NCBI GenBank assembly: GCA_002240395.1
Contig: CP016836.1
Span: 2,108,001 to 2,172,000 of the forward strand
Origin: Xanthomonas citri pv. mangiferaeindicae
GTDB lineage: Bacteria; Pseudomonadota; Gammaproteobacteria; Xanthomonadales; Xanthomonadaceae
Length of the DNA: 64,000 nucleotides
Direction of reading: 5' to 3'
Part shown: positions 42,293-51,566 of the stretch, piece by piece
How positions within the stretch are numbered: position 1 is the stretch's first letter
Layout: the number at the start of each line of letters is the position of its first letter
Notes under the pieces: model-generated
Seen by the model: the letters and a program-made list of their open reading frames with translations, nothing else
The model's database searches: none
Told to the model about the DNA's origin: nothing
Made by a program: the position numbers and the translations under genes

Positions 42293-43398
42293 GGCCGTGG
42301 GTGCGGATCCATGATCTTTACGTCGCCCGCATGGTCACCATCGCGGTGTTCGCGACCTGGGTGGTGCTGGTCGGGCTGGACGCGTTGATGGCCGGCGTCA
42401 ACGAGATCGGCGCGGTCGGGCAGGGCAACTACACCTATATGTCGGCGGTGGCCTACATCCTGCAGACGCTGCCGCGCCGCGCCTATGTGATGTTCCCGAC
42501 CGCGGCGGTGATCGGGTCGCTGATGGGCCTGGGGCAACTGGCCGCGACTTCGGAACTGATCGCGATGCGTGCGCTGGGCCTGTCGCGCACACGTCTGGCC
42601 ATCTCGGTCGCTCTGCCGCTGCTGGTGCTGACGGCCCTAATGGTGGTCAACGGCGAGACCCTGGGGCCGATGGCCCAGCGCAGCGCCGACAGCATGAAAT
42701 CGGCCCAGCGCTCGAACAACATGGTGGTTGGCCGGTATTCGGGCCTGTGGGCGCGCGAGGGCGACACCTTCCTCAATGCGCAGAACGGCAGCGAAGTCGC
42801 CGAGGCGGGCGGCAGCCGGATCCAGTTGCAGGACGTGCGCCTGTTCGAGTTCGCGAGCGACGGCCGCCTGGAGTCTGTCGCCCACGCCAAGACCGCCGAG
42901 CACGGCGCCGACGGCTGGCTGCTGCGCGACGTGCAGCGCACCTGGTTCGAGCCGCGCGCAGTGACCCGGACCGAGGCGCTCGAAGAGCACTGGGCCTCGC
43001 AGCTCGACGCGTCCACGCTGGCGGCCAGCGCCAGCAGCATCTGGCGGCCGCGCTACATGCCGGCCAGCGAACTGCGCGCGGGCATCGAGTATCGCAAGCG
43101 CAACCAACTCGACGCCGGCGAGTTCGAGGAGCATTACTGGGGGCGCTGGTTCTACCCGCTCAATGTGCTCGCGCTGTGCCTGGCTGCGATTCCGTTCGCG
43201 TTCGGCTCGCTGCGCAGCGGCAATGCCGGTAAGCGCCTCTTTATCGGCGTGGTGTTCGCGCTCGGCTTCTGGCTCATGCAGATGCAGGTGGTGAAGTTCG
43301 CCGCGGTCTACCGGATCGATTTCCGCCTGGCCTACCTGCTGCCACCTAGCGTGATGCTGCTGGTGTCCTGGCTGCTGTTCCGTCGACGCAGCGCCTGA
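42289..43398 (+). CDS. lptG: LPS export permease LptG
   Basis: The 369-residue protein is the partner of LptF in the LptB2FG transporter. It has the same six-segment plan, starting HDLYVARMVTIAVFATWVVL (with conserved Lys replaced by Arg), then the coupling helix region SELIAMRALGLSRTRLA and a periplasmic jelly-roll domain (about 100-270). The last two segments are VLALCLAAIPFAFGSLRS and the tail near 345. Its ATG overlaps the lptF stop. A short RDD gene converges on it downstream. Confidence 0.93.
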   Translation: MRPWVRIHDLYVARMVTIAVFATWVVLVGLDALMAGVNEIGAVGQGNYTYMSAVAYILQTLPRRAYVMFPTAAVIGSLMGLGQLAATSELIAMRALGLSRTRLAISVALPLLVLTALMVVNGETLGPMAQRSADSMKSAQRSNNMVVGRYSGLWAREGDTFLNAQNGSEVAEAGGSRIQLQDVRLFEFASDGRLESVAHAKTAEHGADGWLLRDVQRTWFEPRAVTRTEALEEHWASQLDASTLAASASSIWRPRYMPASELRAGIEYRKRNQLDAGEFEEHYWGRWFYPLNVLALCLAAIPFAFGSLRSGNAGKRLFIGVVFALGFWLMQMQVVKFAAVYRIDFRLAYLLPPSVMLLVSWLLFRRRSA

Positions 43399-43526
43399 CG
43401 GGCGGCGGCGTCGGGCGGCGCTTGCCGGGCCGCGAACAACGATGGCCGGCGGCGGGTTTGAACTGTCATTTCGACGTGGGCATGCGGTCGGCTGCGCCCC
43501 TGGCGCCCCGGGCAGCGCAGGGCCTC

Positions 43527-44009
43527 TCAGCGCGCAGACCGCTTGGGATCGCGCACGATCCGGGTGCCGCTCGCCCGGTCGTGCCAGGTCAGGCGGTCGC
43601 GATCGAACCAGGCCCACCAGAACCCCAGGCCGCCAGCCAGCAGCGACACCGTCCCGATCGCGAAACGCAGCCACAACGCGCGTGCCGTCGGCTGGCCGCC
43701 ATCGTGCCCGCGCACCCGGATGCGCCAGGGCCGCATGCCCAATGTCTGGCCGCCGTGGCGCCAACTCACGACCGCATAAGCGCCGGTCGCCAGCCAGCAG
43801 CACAGCCACAGCAGCCACTGCAGCGTGCTCAGCGGCGCGATGTTCTCATGCGGGTCGTGATGCCCGGCGAAGGTATAGCCCGCGGTGAACAGGGCCGATA
43901 GCAACAGCCACAACGCGAGCGCCGGCCAAAGATCGTAGACCAGCGCCAGCAGTCGCCAGCCGATCCAGGGGCGAGCAGGGGCGGCGGGACGGGAAAGCGA
44001 TGCAGACAT
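43527..44009 (-). CDS. RDD-family membrane protein
   Basis: The 160-residue protein has the RDD domain plan: three membrane segments (LLALVYDLWPALALWLLLSA near 20-40, LQWLLWLCCWLATGAYAVVS near 65-85 and GTVSLLAGGLGFWWAWF near 120-136). The family Arg-Asp-Asp region appears as WRLLALVYDLWP at the start and the late WHDRASGTRIVRD. The family is uncharacterised and may transport ions or modify membranes. It sits on the minus strand between lptG and xerD. Confidence 0.82.
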   Translation of the reverse strand: MSASLSRPAAPARPWIGWRLLALVYDLWPALALWLLLSALFTAGYTFAGHHDPHENIAPLSTLQWLLWLCCWLATGAYAVVSWRHGGQTLGMRPWRIRVRGHDGGQPTARALWLRFAIGTVSLLAGGLGFWWAWFDRDRLTWHDRASGTRIVRDPKRSAR

Positions 44010-44133
44010 CGCGACAGGATAGCGGCAGCGCCCGGTGTTGCGCTGCGCAGGCGCGACGATGACGCCTGCGTTCGGCGGCGGATGTCAGACCGACGGTGTG
44101 GGGTCGGCCGTCAGGCTCTAAGCTGTGCACGAT

Positions 44134-45111
44134 ATGCCGACCACCGCCACACCCGCCGAACGCCGCGCCCTCGTGGTCGGCCTGCCACCGTTGCGCGACG
44201 ATGACCGCGCTGCGATCGAAGGGTTTCTCGACGCGTTCTGGGCCGAGACCGGCATCGCCGCGCAGACCGGTTCGGCCTACCGTCGCGACCTGGAAGGGCT
44301 CGCGCGCTGGCGCGACGGCCGCGACGGCGGCATCGCCAACGCGGACCGTGCCGCGCTGTTCGACTACCTGGCATGGCGCACCCGCCATGGCTGGTCGCCG
44401 CGCAGCAATGCGCGGCTGCTGTCGGCGCTGCGCGCGTTCTACGCCGACCGGCAGCGCCGGCATGGCCGCGCCGACGATCCGACCGCCCTGCTCGAACCGC
44501 CGAAGCTGCCTCGGCCGCTGCCCAAGGCCTTGGGCGAATCGCAGATCGAGGCCTTGCTCGCCGCGCCGGATGTGACCGCCGCCGATGGCTTGCGCGATCG
44601 CACGATGCTCGAGCTGATGTACGCCTGCGGCCTGCGGGTCAGCGAGCTGACCGGCCTGCCGGCCAATGGCGTCAATCTGCGCCAGGGCGCACTGCGGGTC
44701 ACCGGCAAGGGCGAACGCACCCGCCTGGTGCCGCTGGGCGAAGAGGCGCAGCACTGGTTGCAGCGGTATCTGGCCGAGGCCCGCCCGGTGCTGGCCGGCG
44801 GCAAGCCGCTGCCGGCCGACACCCAGGGTGGCACGCCGCTGTTCCTGACCGCCCGACGCCTGCCGCTGTCCCGGCAGCAGTTCTGGGGCCTGGTCAAGCG
44901 CTATGCCGCGATCGCAGGCATCGACCCGGCCCGGATCAGCCCACACGGCCTGCGCCACAGTTTCGCCACCCATCTGCTCAACCACGGCGCCGACCTGCGC
45001 GCGCTGCAGATGCTGCTCGGCCACAGTTCCCTGTCGACGACCCAGATCTACACCCTCGTCGCCCGCGAACACCTCAAACGCCTCCACGCCACCCATCACC
45101 CTAGGGGGTGA
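44134..45111 (+). CDS. xerD: Tyrosine recombinase XerD
   Basis: The 325-residue recombinase, with XerC, resolves chromosome dimers at dif. The N-terminal SAM-like domain (about 20-110) precedes the catalytic domain with R-K-H-R-H-Y: CGLRVSELTGL, GKGERTRLVPLG, HGLRHSFATHLLNHG and LGHSSLSTTQIYT with the nucleophile Tyr. It is longer than E. coli XerD (298). ATG 44134 is preferred to GTG 44125. It is followed by a 1.1 kb repeat field and then dsbC; xerD-dsbC adjacency is common in gammaproteobacteria. Confidence 0.92.
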   Translation: MPTTATPAERRALVVGLPPLRDDDRAAIEGFLDAFWAETGIAAQTGSAYRRDLEGLARWRDGRDGGIANADRAALFDYLAWRTRHGWSPRSNARLLSALRAFYADRQRRHGRADDPTALLEPPKLPRPLPKALGESQIEALLAAPDVTAADGLRDRTMLELMYACGLRVSELTGLPANGVNLRQGALRVTGKGERTRLVPLGEEAQHWLQRYLAEARPVLAGGKPLPADTQGGTPLFLTARRLPLSRQQFWGLVKRYAAIAGIDPARISPHGLRHSFATHLLNHGADLRALQMLLGHSSLSTTQIYTLVAREHLKRLHATHHPRG

Positions 45112-45146
45112 GCGCATGCGCTTGCGAGCCACTGGCTCGCGCATGC

Positions 45147-45235
45147 GCGAACGCCTCGCGTGCTTCGCGAGGCCGGGCGAGCGCTGGAGCGAATAGCCGA
45201 TTGCGACCCGACGCCGACCCCGCATGCGCGAACGC
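45147..45235 (+). repeat. 89-base direct repeat, copy A
   Basis: The segment runs from GCGAACGCCTCGCGTGCTTC to CCGCATGCGCGAACGC. Copy B at 45409-45497 is identical but for two substitutions. It includes a hairpin-forming GCCTCGCG/CGCGAGGC. No coding function is seen. Confidence 0.88.
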
Positions 45236-45408
45236 CCGGCCAAGGGTGAGACGAGGGCGCTGCGAGGCACCGCCTCGCGCCCTGGGCGAACGCCCCGCGT
45301 GCTGCGCGGGGCCGGCCAGCCGGGCTGGGCGTTCGTCAAGCGACTAGGCTCCGCCATGGACGGCGGTGGGAGGTATCGACTCCGAGGCGGCACTGCCGCG
45401 CGGGCTTG

Positions 45409-45497
45409 GCGAACGCCTCGCGTGCTTCGCGAGGACGGGCGAGCGCTGGAGCGAATAGCCGATTGCGACCCGACGCCGACCGCGCATGCGCGAACGC
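45409..45497 (+). repeat. 89-base direct repeat, copy B
   Basis: Second copy of the unit at 45147, differing by two bases. The 173 bases between the two copies are unrelated, so this is a direct repeat and not a tandem array. Confidence 0.88.
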
Positions 45498-45555
45498 GCC
45501 GCGTGCTGGGCGGGGCCGGCGCGCGGAAGAGCCCGCCCAACGGGCAGGCCGGATC

Positions 45556-46070
45556 GCCTCCCGTCTGCGCGCACAGGCTTGCGCGAAATGCACCCCCATC
45601 CCAACCTTCCCCCGCAGGCGAGGGAAGGGGCGAAAAGCAGAATCGCGCAGGGTACTTCCCCGTTTGCGCGGGAGGTCAACGCCGCAGGTGCCAGGTGGGG
45701 GCAACCTCGAGCGTCGCCTCCCGTCTGCGCGCACAGGCTTTGCGCGAAATGCACCCCCATCCCAACCTTCCCCCGCAGGCGAGGGAAGGGGCGAAAAGCA
45801 GAATCGCGCAGGGTACTTCCCCGTTTGCGTGGGAGGTCAACGCCGCTGGTGCCAGGTGGGGGCAACCTCGTGCGTCGCTTCCCGTCTGCGGGCACGAGCT
45901 TTGCGCGAAATGCACCCTATCCCACCTTCCAACCGTGAAGAGAGCAACGCCCCCGCAGGCGGGAGAAGGGGCGAAAAGCAGGGTCGCGCGTTACCTCCTT
46001 CGCTTGGGGCTACCTCCTCCGCTTGCGGGGGAGGTCGGCGCCGCAGGCGCCGGGTGGGGGAAGCTCGGGC
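45556..46070 (+). repeat. Tandem repeat of three units of about 160 bases
   Basis: Units begin at 45556, 45716 and 45877 with GC(C/T)TCCCGTCTGCG. Each contains GCGCGAAATGCACCC, a CCCCGCAGGCG stretch, GGGGCGAAAAGCAG and GGGAGGTCAACGCCGC-like ends. Units 1 and 2 are nearly identical; unit 3 is diverged and longer. The CCCCGCAGGCG-type segments can form hairpins with neighbouring GGGAGG. Confidence 0.88.
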
Positions 46071-46243
46071 ATCGTGGTCGACACGGCGTCTGCCCGCTGG
46101 CGGTGCCCGGCACCCGAAGGCCCCGTTCGCCATTCTGCCCGTGAACACCAATGCGACCGCAAGGCCCCGGTTCGATTCCCGGTCACGGCTTCGTGCCAGA
46201 ATCGCCGGTCCTGGAGTTTCTCCGTCCGCGGTAGCCCGATGCG

Positions 46244-47057
46244 ATGAAGCGATACCTGTTCGCCCTGTTGAGCGCCTTCAGCCTGTCCGCCTGTGCCCAG
46301 GGCACGAGTACCCCTGATGCGGCGGCCAACCCGGCCGCACCGACCTCGGCCGCGAGCGCTGCCGCCAATGTCCCGCCGCCGCCCCGGGCACGCCGGCCGC
46401 GATCGCGCGCAACGCGATCCTGTCGATCAACCCGCAGGTCTCGATCGAGAGCATCCACGACGCGCCGCTGCCGGGGTTCCAGGAGGTGATCGTTGCCGGC
46501 CAGGTGCTCTACGTCAGCAATGATGGCCGCTACGTCATGCAGGGCAGCCTGTTCGATGCGCAAGAGAAGCGCGACCTGAGCCAGTCCGGACTGTCGCAGC
46601 TGCGCAAGCGCCTGCTGTCGGAGGTGCCCGAGGAGCAGCGGATCATCTTCGCACCGGCCAACCCCAAGTACACCGTGTCGGTCTTCACCGACGTCGAATG
46701 CGGGTACTGCCGTCGTCTGCACGACGACATCGCCGAGTACAACAAGCGCGGCATTGCGATCGAATACCTGGCCTATCCGCGCATGGGGCCTGGCAGCGAG
46801 GATTTCCGGCTGATGGAGTCGGTGTGGTGCGCGGCCGATCGCCGCAAGGCGCTGACCGATGCCAAAGCCGGGCGCCGGGTGACCTCCCAGCCCTGCGCCA
46901 ATCCGGTGGCGGCGCATTACGCGCTGGGCCAGCGCGTGGGCCTGACCGGCACCCCGATGATCGTGGCCGAGGACGGCACTCAGATGCCGGGCTACATGCC
47001 CCCGACCAGTTGCTCGCCGCGCTGCAACGCCTGGCCGGCGCCGCCGGCGGCCGCTGA
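46244..47057 (+). pseudogene. dsbC: Disulfide isomerase DsbC with lipobox, two frameshifts
   Basis: Three frames together encode a DsbC of about 271 residues, which rearranges wrong disulfides in the periplasm. The N-terminus (ATG 46244) has a signal ending in a lipobox LSAC, so it should be a lipoprotein. The dimerisation domain follows in a second frame (AILSINPQVSIESI, PLPGFQEVIVAG, YVMQGSLFD). The catalytic domain has VFTDVECGYCRRLH and a cis-Pro GTPMIV. The last 20 residues are in a third frame (PDQLLAALQRLAG). The shifts lie at the C run 46382-46385 and the C run 46999-47003. One added base at each restores one open frame, so the gene is probably intact. Confidence 0.85.
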
Positions 47058-47137
47058 GCCGACAGTCAGTGCGTGGCCGGGCGGCAGGCCCGGCCATTGG
47101 CTACAATGGGCGGCCCTGAATCACGGTTTGCCCGGAC

Positions 47138-50100
47138 ATGATCGTCCTCGAGGGCCAGCAGGCCCTGTCGCCGTTCCGACGTGAGCGGCTTGAAGCGCGT
47201 CTGCAAGCGGTCTCGCCGGCGCTGCGCGTCGCCGATGCCTGGCACGTCTACTTCGTCGAGGCCGAACCGGGCCGCACGCCGGACGACGCCACGCTGCGTC
47301 GCCTGCTCGAAGTCGATGCCGGTCCGGGACCTGCGCCTGCGCCGGATACGGTGTCGCGCATTGTGTCGCCGCGGCTGGGCACGATGTCGCCTTGGGCGAG
47401 CAAGGCCGGCGAACTGCTGCGCGGTGCCGGGCTGCCGATCCACCGCGTCGAGCGCGGCCTGCGCATCGATCTGCTCGGCTGGTCCGATTCGGCAGCAGAG
47501 CGCGCCGCGGTGGACAAGCTGCTGCACGACCCGATGACCGAGTCGTTGCTCGACGACGTCGAAGCGGCGCAGGCGCTGTTCGCCGTGCCGCAGCGTGGCG
47601 TGCTCGAGCGCATCCCGCTTGACGATCTCGAGGCGGCGAACGCGCGCCTGGGCCTGGCGCTGGCCGACGACGAGATCGCCTACCTGCGCGAGCGCTTTGG
47701 GGTACTCGGGCGTGCGCCCTCGGACGTCGAGCTGATGATGTTCGCGCAGGCCAATTCCGAGCATTGCCGGCACAAGATCTTCAATGCGACCTGGACCATC
47801 GACGGCGAGGCGCAACCGCAGTCGCTGTTCCGCATGATCCGCCATACGCATGCGCAGACGCCCGAGCACACGCTGTCGGCCTACAGCGACAACGCCGCGG
47901 TGGTGGAAGGCTATCCGGCCCGTCGCTTCCGGCCCGATCCGGTGTCGTTCGAGTACCGCAGCGAGCCGCTGCTCGACAGCGCGTTCTGCATCAAGGTCGA
48001 AACCCATAACCACCCGACGGCGATCTCGCCGTTCGCCGGTGCGGCCACCGGTGCGGGCGGTGAGATCCGCGACGAGGGTGCGACCGGACGCGGCGGCAAG
48101 CCCAAGGCGGGCCTGACCGGCTTCACGGTCTCGCACCTGCGCATTCCGACGTTGCCGCAGCCGTGGGAGGGCGTGCGTGCGCTCAACCCGCGCATGGCGC
48201 CGGCGCTGGAGATCATGCTCGATGGGCCGCTCGGCGGCGCGGCGTTCAACAACGAATTCGGCCGTCCGAACCTGCTTGGCTATTTCCGCAGTTTCGAACT
48301 CGCCGAGGGCGACGACGGCCTGCGGCGCGGCTACGACAAGCCGATCATGCTGGCTGGCGGCCTGGGTGCGATCGACCGCTCGATGGTCGAGAAGAAGTGC
48401 CTGTCGCCCGGCGATGCGGTCGTGGTGCTGGGCGGGCCGGCGATGCTGATCGGGCTGGGCGGCGGCGCCGCCAGTTCCGTGGCCTCGGGCGAAAGCGCCG
48501 AGGACCTGGATTTCGCCTCGGTGCAGCGCGACAACCCCGAGATGGAACGGCGCTGCCAAGAAGTGATCGACCGCTGCGTTGCGCTGGGCGAGCGCAATCC
48601 GATCCTGTGGTTCCACGACGTTGGCGCCGGCGGCTTGTCGAACGCGATTCCCGAACTGCTGCATGACTCGGGCGTGGGCGGCATCATCGATCTGGACCGC
48701 GTGCCGAGCGACGACCCGTCGCTGTCGCCGATGCAGCTGTGGTGCAACGAGTCGCAGGAGCGTTACGTCCTGGGCATTCCGCAGGACCGGGTCGATGAGT
48801 TCACCGCGATCTGCGCGCGTGAGCGTTGCCCATTCGCGGTCGTCGGCGTGGCGACTGCCGAAGAACATCTGACTGTCGGTTACGGCGTGCTCGCCGCGGC
48901 GGGCGCGCCGCACAGCAGTGCCGCGCAGCCCCACCCGATCGACCTGCCGATGGATGTGTTGTTCGGCAAGGCGCCGAAGATGCACCGCGACAGCGCGCGG
49001 CTGGCACCGCATCGCTGGCCGGCCGTCGATACTCGCAGCATCGACCTGCACGAGGCCGGCCTGCGCGTGCTCGCGCATCCGACGGTCGCGGCTAAGCAGT
49101 TCCTGGTCACGATCGGCGACCGCTCGGTCGGCGGGCTGACCGCACGCGACCAGATGGTGGGGCCATGGCAACTGCCGGTGGCCGACTGCGCGATCACCCT
49201 ATCGGACTTCGATGGCTTCACCGGCGAGGCGATGGCGATCGGCGAGCGCACGCCACTGGCGCTGATCGACGCCGCCGCCGCGGCGCGCATGGCCGTTGGC
49301 GAGGCGATCACCAACCTGTGCGCGGCGCCGGTGGAGACGCTCCACCGGGTCAAGCTGTCGGCCAACTGGATGGCCGCCGCTGGTCACCCTGGTGAGGACG
49401 CGCGTTTGTTCGATGCCGTGCGCGCGGTCGCGATGGAGTTGTGTCCGGCGCTCGACCTGTCGATTCCGGTCGGCAAGGACTCGCTGTCGATGCAGGCGCA
49501 GTGGCAGGAGACCGCCGGCGCTTCCGCGTCGTCGAGCGCCCCGTCGCAAAGCGCCGACGACGTGACCCACAAGGTCGTCTCGCCGGTCTCGTTGATCGTC
49601 AGCGCATTCGCGCCGGTGCCGGACGTGCGCACGCAGCTGACCCCGCTGCTGGCGCGCGCGCCGGGCAGCGAGCTGTGGCTGATTGGCCTGGGCGCTGGCA
49701 AGCAGCGGCTCGGCGGCTCGGTGCTGGCGCAGTGTTTCGATGCGTTCGGCGGCCCGTGCCCGGACGTCGACGATCCGGCCCGATTGAAGGCGTTCTTCGA
49801 GCTGATCTGCGAGGCTCGCGAGGCTGGCCTGCTGCTGGCCTACCACGACCGTTCCGATGGTGGCGCATTCGCCGCCTTGTGCGAGATGGCGTTCTGCTCG
49901 CGGCAGGGTCTGGACATCGATCTGGAAGGCTGGGGCGAGGCGCGTCAGCGCGATGCCGTGCGCACGCTGTTCTCCGAGGAGCTGGGCGCGGTGGTGCAGA
50001 TCGCGTCGGAGAACCGGGCCGAATTCGCCGATCTGGTCGAACGGCACGGTCTCATCGAATGCGCGCAGCGCATCGCCCGGCCGACGTCCTCGCCGACGAT

Positions 50101-51076
50101 CCGTGTCGTCGATGGCGAGGACGCGTTGGCCGAGTGGAAGTGGGAGGCGCTGTTCGACGCGTGGTGGTCGGTGACGCATGCGATGCAGGCGCTGCGCGAC
50201 AACCCCGAGTGCGCCGACGAGGAGCGGGCGTCCGCGCGCGACTTCGCCGCCCCCGGCCTGCGTCCCGTGCTGACCTTCGATCCGGCTTCGGCGCCCTCGA
50301 TCGTTACCGGTGCGCGTCCGCGTGTGGCGATCCTGCGCGAGCAGGGCGTCAACGGCCAGATCGAGATGGCCGCGGCTTTTGATCGTGCTGGATTTGCTGC
50401 GATCGACGTCCATATGAGCGACCTCATCGAAGGGCGCGTGGACCTGGCGACCATGCAGGGCCTGGCAGCCTGTGGCGGCTTCAGCTACGGCGACGTGCTC
50501 GGCGCGGGGCGTGGCTGGGCCACCTCGGTGCTCGAGCGGACGCAGCTGCGCGACGCGTTCGCAGCGTTCTTCGAGCGCGGCGACACCTTCTCGCTGGGCG
50601 TGTGCAACGGCTGCCAGATGCTCTCTCAGCTCAAGGCGATCATTCCGGGCGCAGCGCACTGGCCGCGATTGCTGCGCAACCGCAGCGAGCGCTTCGAAGG
50701 CCGGGTCGGCCTGCTCGAGGTCGTCGAATCGCCGTCACTGTTCCTCGCCGACATGACCGGATCACGGATCCCCGTCGCGATCTCGCACGGTGAAGGGCGC
50801 GTGCAGTTCGACGATGCACAGGCGCGCTCTTCGGCGCGCGTGGCACTGCGCTATATCGAGGGCGATGGCACGCCGGCGGTGCGCTATCCCGCCAATCCCA
50901 ACGGCTCGCAGGATGCGATCGCCGGGCTGTGCTCGGACGACGGGCGCGCGACGATTCTGATGCCGCACCCCGAGCGCACCCAGCGCGCCGTCAACTTCAG
51001 CTGGGCGCCTGCCGACTGGTCGGACGCCAGCCCATGGATGCGAATGTTCCACAACGCGCGCAGGTCCTTGGCCTGA
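47138..51076 (+). CDS. purL: Phosphoribosylformylglycinamidine synthase
   Basis: The 1312-residue enzyme makes FGAM from FGAR, glutamine and ATP in purine biosynthesis. It is the long single-chain form of gammaproteobacteria. An N-terminal PurS-like part, the synthetase domains (QANSEHCRHKIFN, CIKVETHNHPTAISPFAG, PVGKDSLSM) and a C-terminal class I glutaminase domain (GGFSYGDVLGAGRGWA, GVCNGCQMLSQL with catalytic Cys1156, LMPHPERTQR) are all seen. ATG 47138 lies 30 bases after a TACAAT box. Length agrees with E. coli PurL (1295). It is monocistronic. Confidence 0.97.
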   Translation: MIVLEGQQALSPFRRERLEARLQAVSPALRVADAWHVYFVEAEPGRTPDDATLRRLLEVDAGPGPAPAPDTVSRIVSPRLGTMSPWASKAGELLRGAGLPIHRVERGLRIDLLGWSDSAAERAAVDKLLHDPMTESLLDDVEAAQALFAVPQRGVLERIPLDDLEAANARLGLALADDEIAYLRERFGVLGRAPSDVELMMFAQANSEHCRHKIFNATWTIDGEAQPQSLFRMIRHTHAQTPEHTLSAYSDNAAVVEGYPARRFRPDPVSFEYRSEPLLDSAFCIKVETHNHPTAISPFAGAATGAGGEIRDEGATGRGGKPKAGLTGFTVSHLRIPTLPQPWEGVRALNPRMAPALEIMLDGPLGGAAFNNEFGRPNLLGYFRSFELAEGDDGLRRGYDKPIMLAGGLGAIDRSMVEKKCLSPGDAVVVLGGPAMLIGLGGGAASSVASGESAEDLDFASVQRDNPEMERRCQEVIDRCVALGERNPILWFHDVGAGGLSNAIPELLHDSGVGGIIDLDRVPSDDPSLSPMQLWCNESQERYVLGIPQDRVDEFTAICARERCPFAVVGVATAEEHLTVGYGVLAAAGAPHSSAAQPHPIDLPMDVLFGKAPKMHRDSARLAPHRWPAVDTRSIDLHEAGLRVLAHPTVAAKQFLVTIGDRSVGGLTARDQMVGPWQLPVADCAITLSDFDGFTGEAMAIGERTPLALIDAAAAARMAVGEAITNLCAAPVETLHRVKLSANWMAAAGHPGEDARLFDAVRAVAMELCPALDLSIPVGKDSLSMQAQWQETAGASASSSAPSQSADDVTHKVVSPVSLIVSAFAPVPDVRTQLTPLLARAPGSELWLIGLGAGKQRLGGSVLAQCFDAFGGPCPDVDDPARLKAFFELICEAREAGLLLAYHDRSDGGAFAALCEMAFCSRQGLDIDLEGWGEARQRDAVRTLFSEELGAVVQIASENRAEFADLVERHGLIECAQRIARPTSSPTIRVVDGEDALAEWKWEALFDAWWSVTHAMQALRDNPECADEERASARDFAAPGLRPVLTFDPASAPSIVTGARPRVAILREQGVNGQIEMAAAFDRAGFAAIDVHMSDLIEGRVDLATMQGLAACGGFSYGDVLGAGRGWATSVLERTQLRDAFAAFFERGDTFSLGVCNGCQMLSQLKAIIPGAAHWPRLLRNRSERFEGRVGLLEVVESPSLFLADMTGSRIPVAISHGEGRVQFDDAQARSSARVALRYIEGDGTPAVRYPANPNGSQDAIAGLCSDDGRATILMPHPERTQRAVNFSWAPADWSDASPWMRMFHNARRSLA

Positions 51077-51566
51077 ACTGACGCGATTCGTCACTTTCGC
51101 GCAAACCTGTCCCGATCGGGACCTGGCCGGACGGCCGGGTCCCGTCTCCGTGTCCGTCATCCCGCTGTCGCCTAGCAGCGGGGGCTGCCTCCAAGTCCAC
51201 AATCGGCTGTGAGAAAACCCAATCAATTCATTGGGTTGAAGCCGCATGCCGTGCCGGCATAGAGGCGAGCACAAATCGTCAGCAAAAAGCACCCTTCGTT
51301 ACCGTATTGACCTCCTGCGGCAGTGCCTCTTGACGCGGCGCGTCAGTCTGGAGAGAGTCGGCATCCGGTCGGTCGTTTGGGGACGATTCAAGTTGCGTAC
51401 ACTCGCCATTCATGAAATTCGCGCTGCCAAGCGCGTGTCCGCGCCCGGCGCGGGTTCCCAGCCCCACTGAATTCCATCGCAAAGCCGCTCGGTCGATCGT
51501 CGACCTGCGGCTTTTTTTTCGCCCGTATTCCATCAGCCCAAACAAGCACTCCGAGGGGAAGCCCAT
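51077..51566. other. Long gene-free region before the adhesin gene
   Basis: About 490 bases separate purL from the adhesin. They contain an 8-bp AT-rich hairpin, AACCCAAT/ATTGGGTT (51216-51237), lower GC in 51215-51300, and a strong terminator at 51482-51519. The terminator lies 47 bases before the adhesin start, so a transcript from this region would stop before the gene unless it is read through. No gene is supported. Confidence 0.55.
51482..51519 (+). terminator. Rho-independent terminator just upstream of the adhesin gene
   Basis: AAGCCGC (51482-51488) pairs with GCGGCTT (51507-51513), with an inner GGTCGA/TCGACC stem, and a T tract continues to 51519. It ends 47 bases before the adhesin ATG. 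It could end a small upstream transcript or attenuate adhesin expression. Confidence 0.8.

Larger units (their letters stand above)
45112..46243. other. Gene-free repeat field between xerD and dsbC
   Basis: The 1132-base stretch is made of repeated segments with no supported gene. An 89-base direct repeat occurs at 45147 and 45409, and about 160-base tandem units run from 45556 to about 46070. The remaining 170 bases include a tRNA-like GGTTCGATTCC sequence (46170-46180) and the dsbC promoter region. Long open frames here, in several readings, are artefacts of the repeat composition. Confidence 0.7.

Noticed and set aside
45556..46070. Insertion sequence remnant
   Set aside because: No transposase frame, terminal inverted repeats or target duplication is visible; the units are tandem and non-coding.
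46161..46191. tRNA-like GGTTCGATTCCC with following CACGGC
   Set aside because: The T-stem does not pair as five base pairs, and no acceptor, D or anticodon arm is found upstream. At most it is a tRNA-end fragment or chance match.
45224..46317. Long open frames across the repeat field
   Set aside because: They run through tandem repeats in several frames, are Arg-rich and match no family; the composition explains them.
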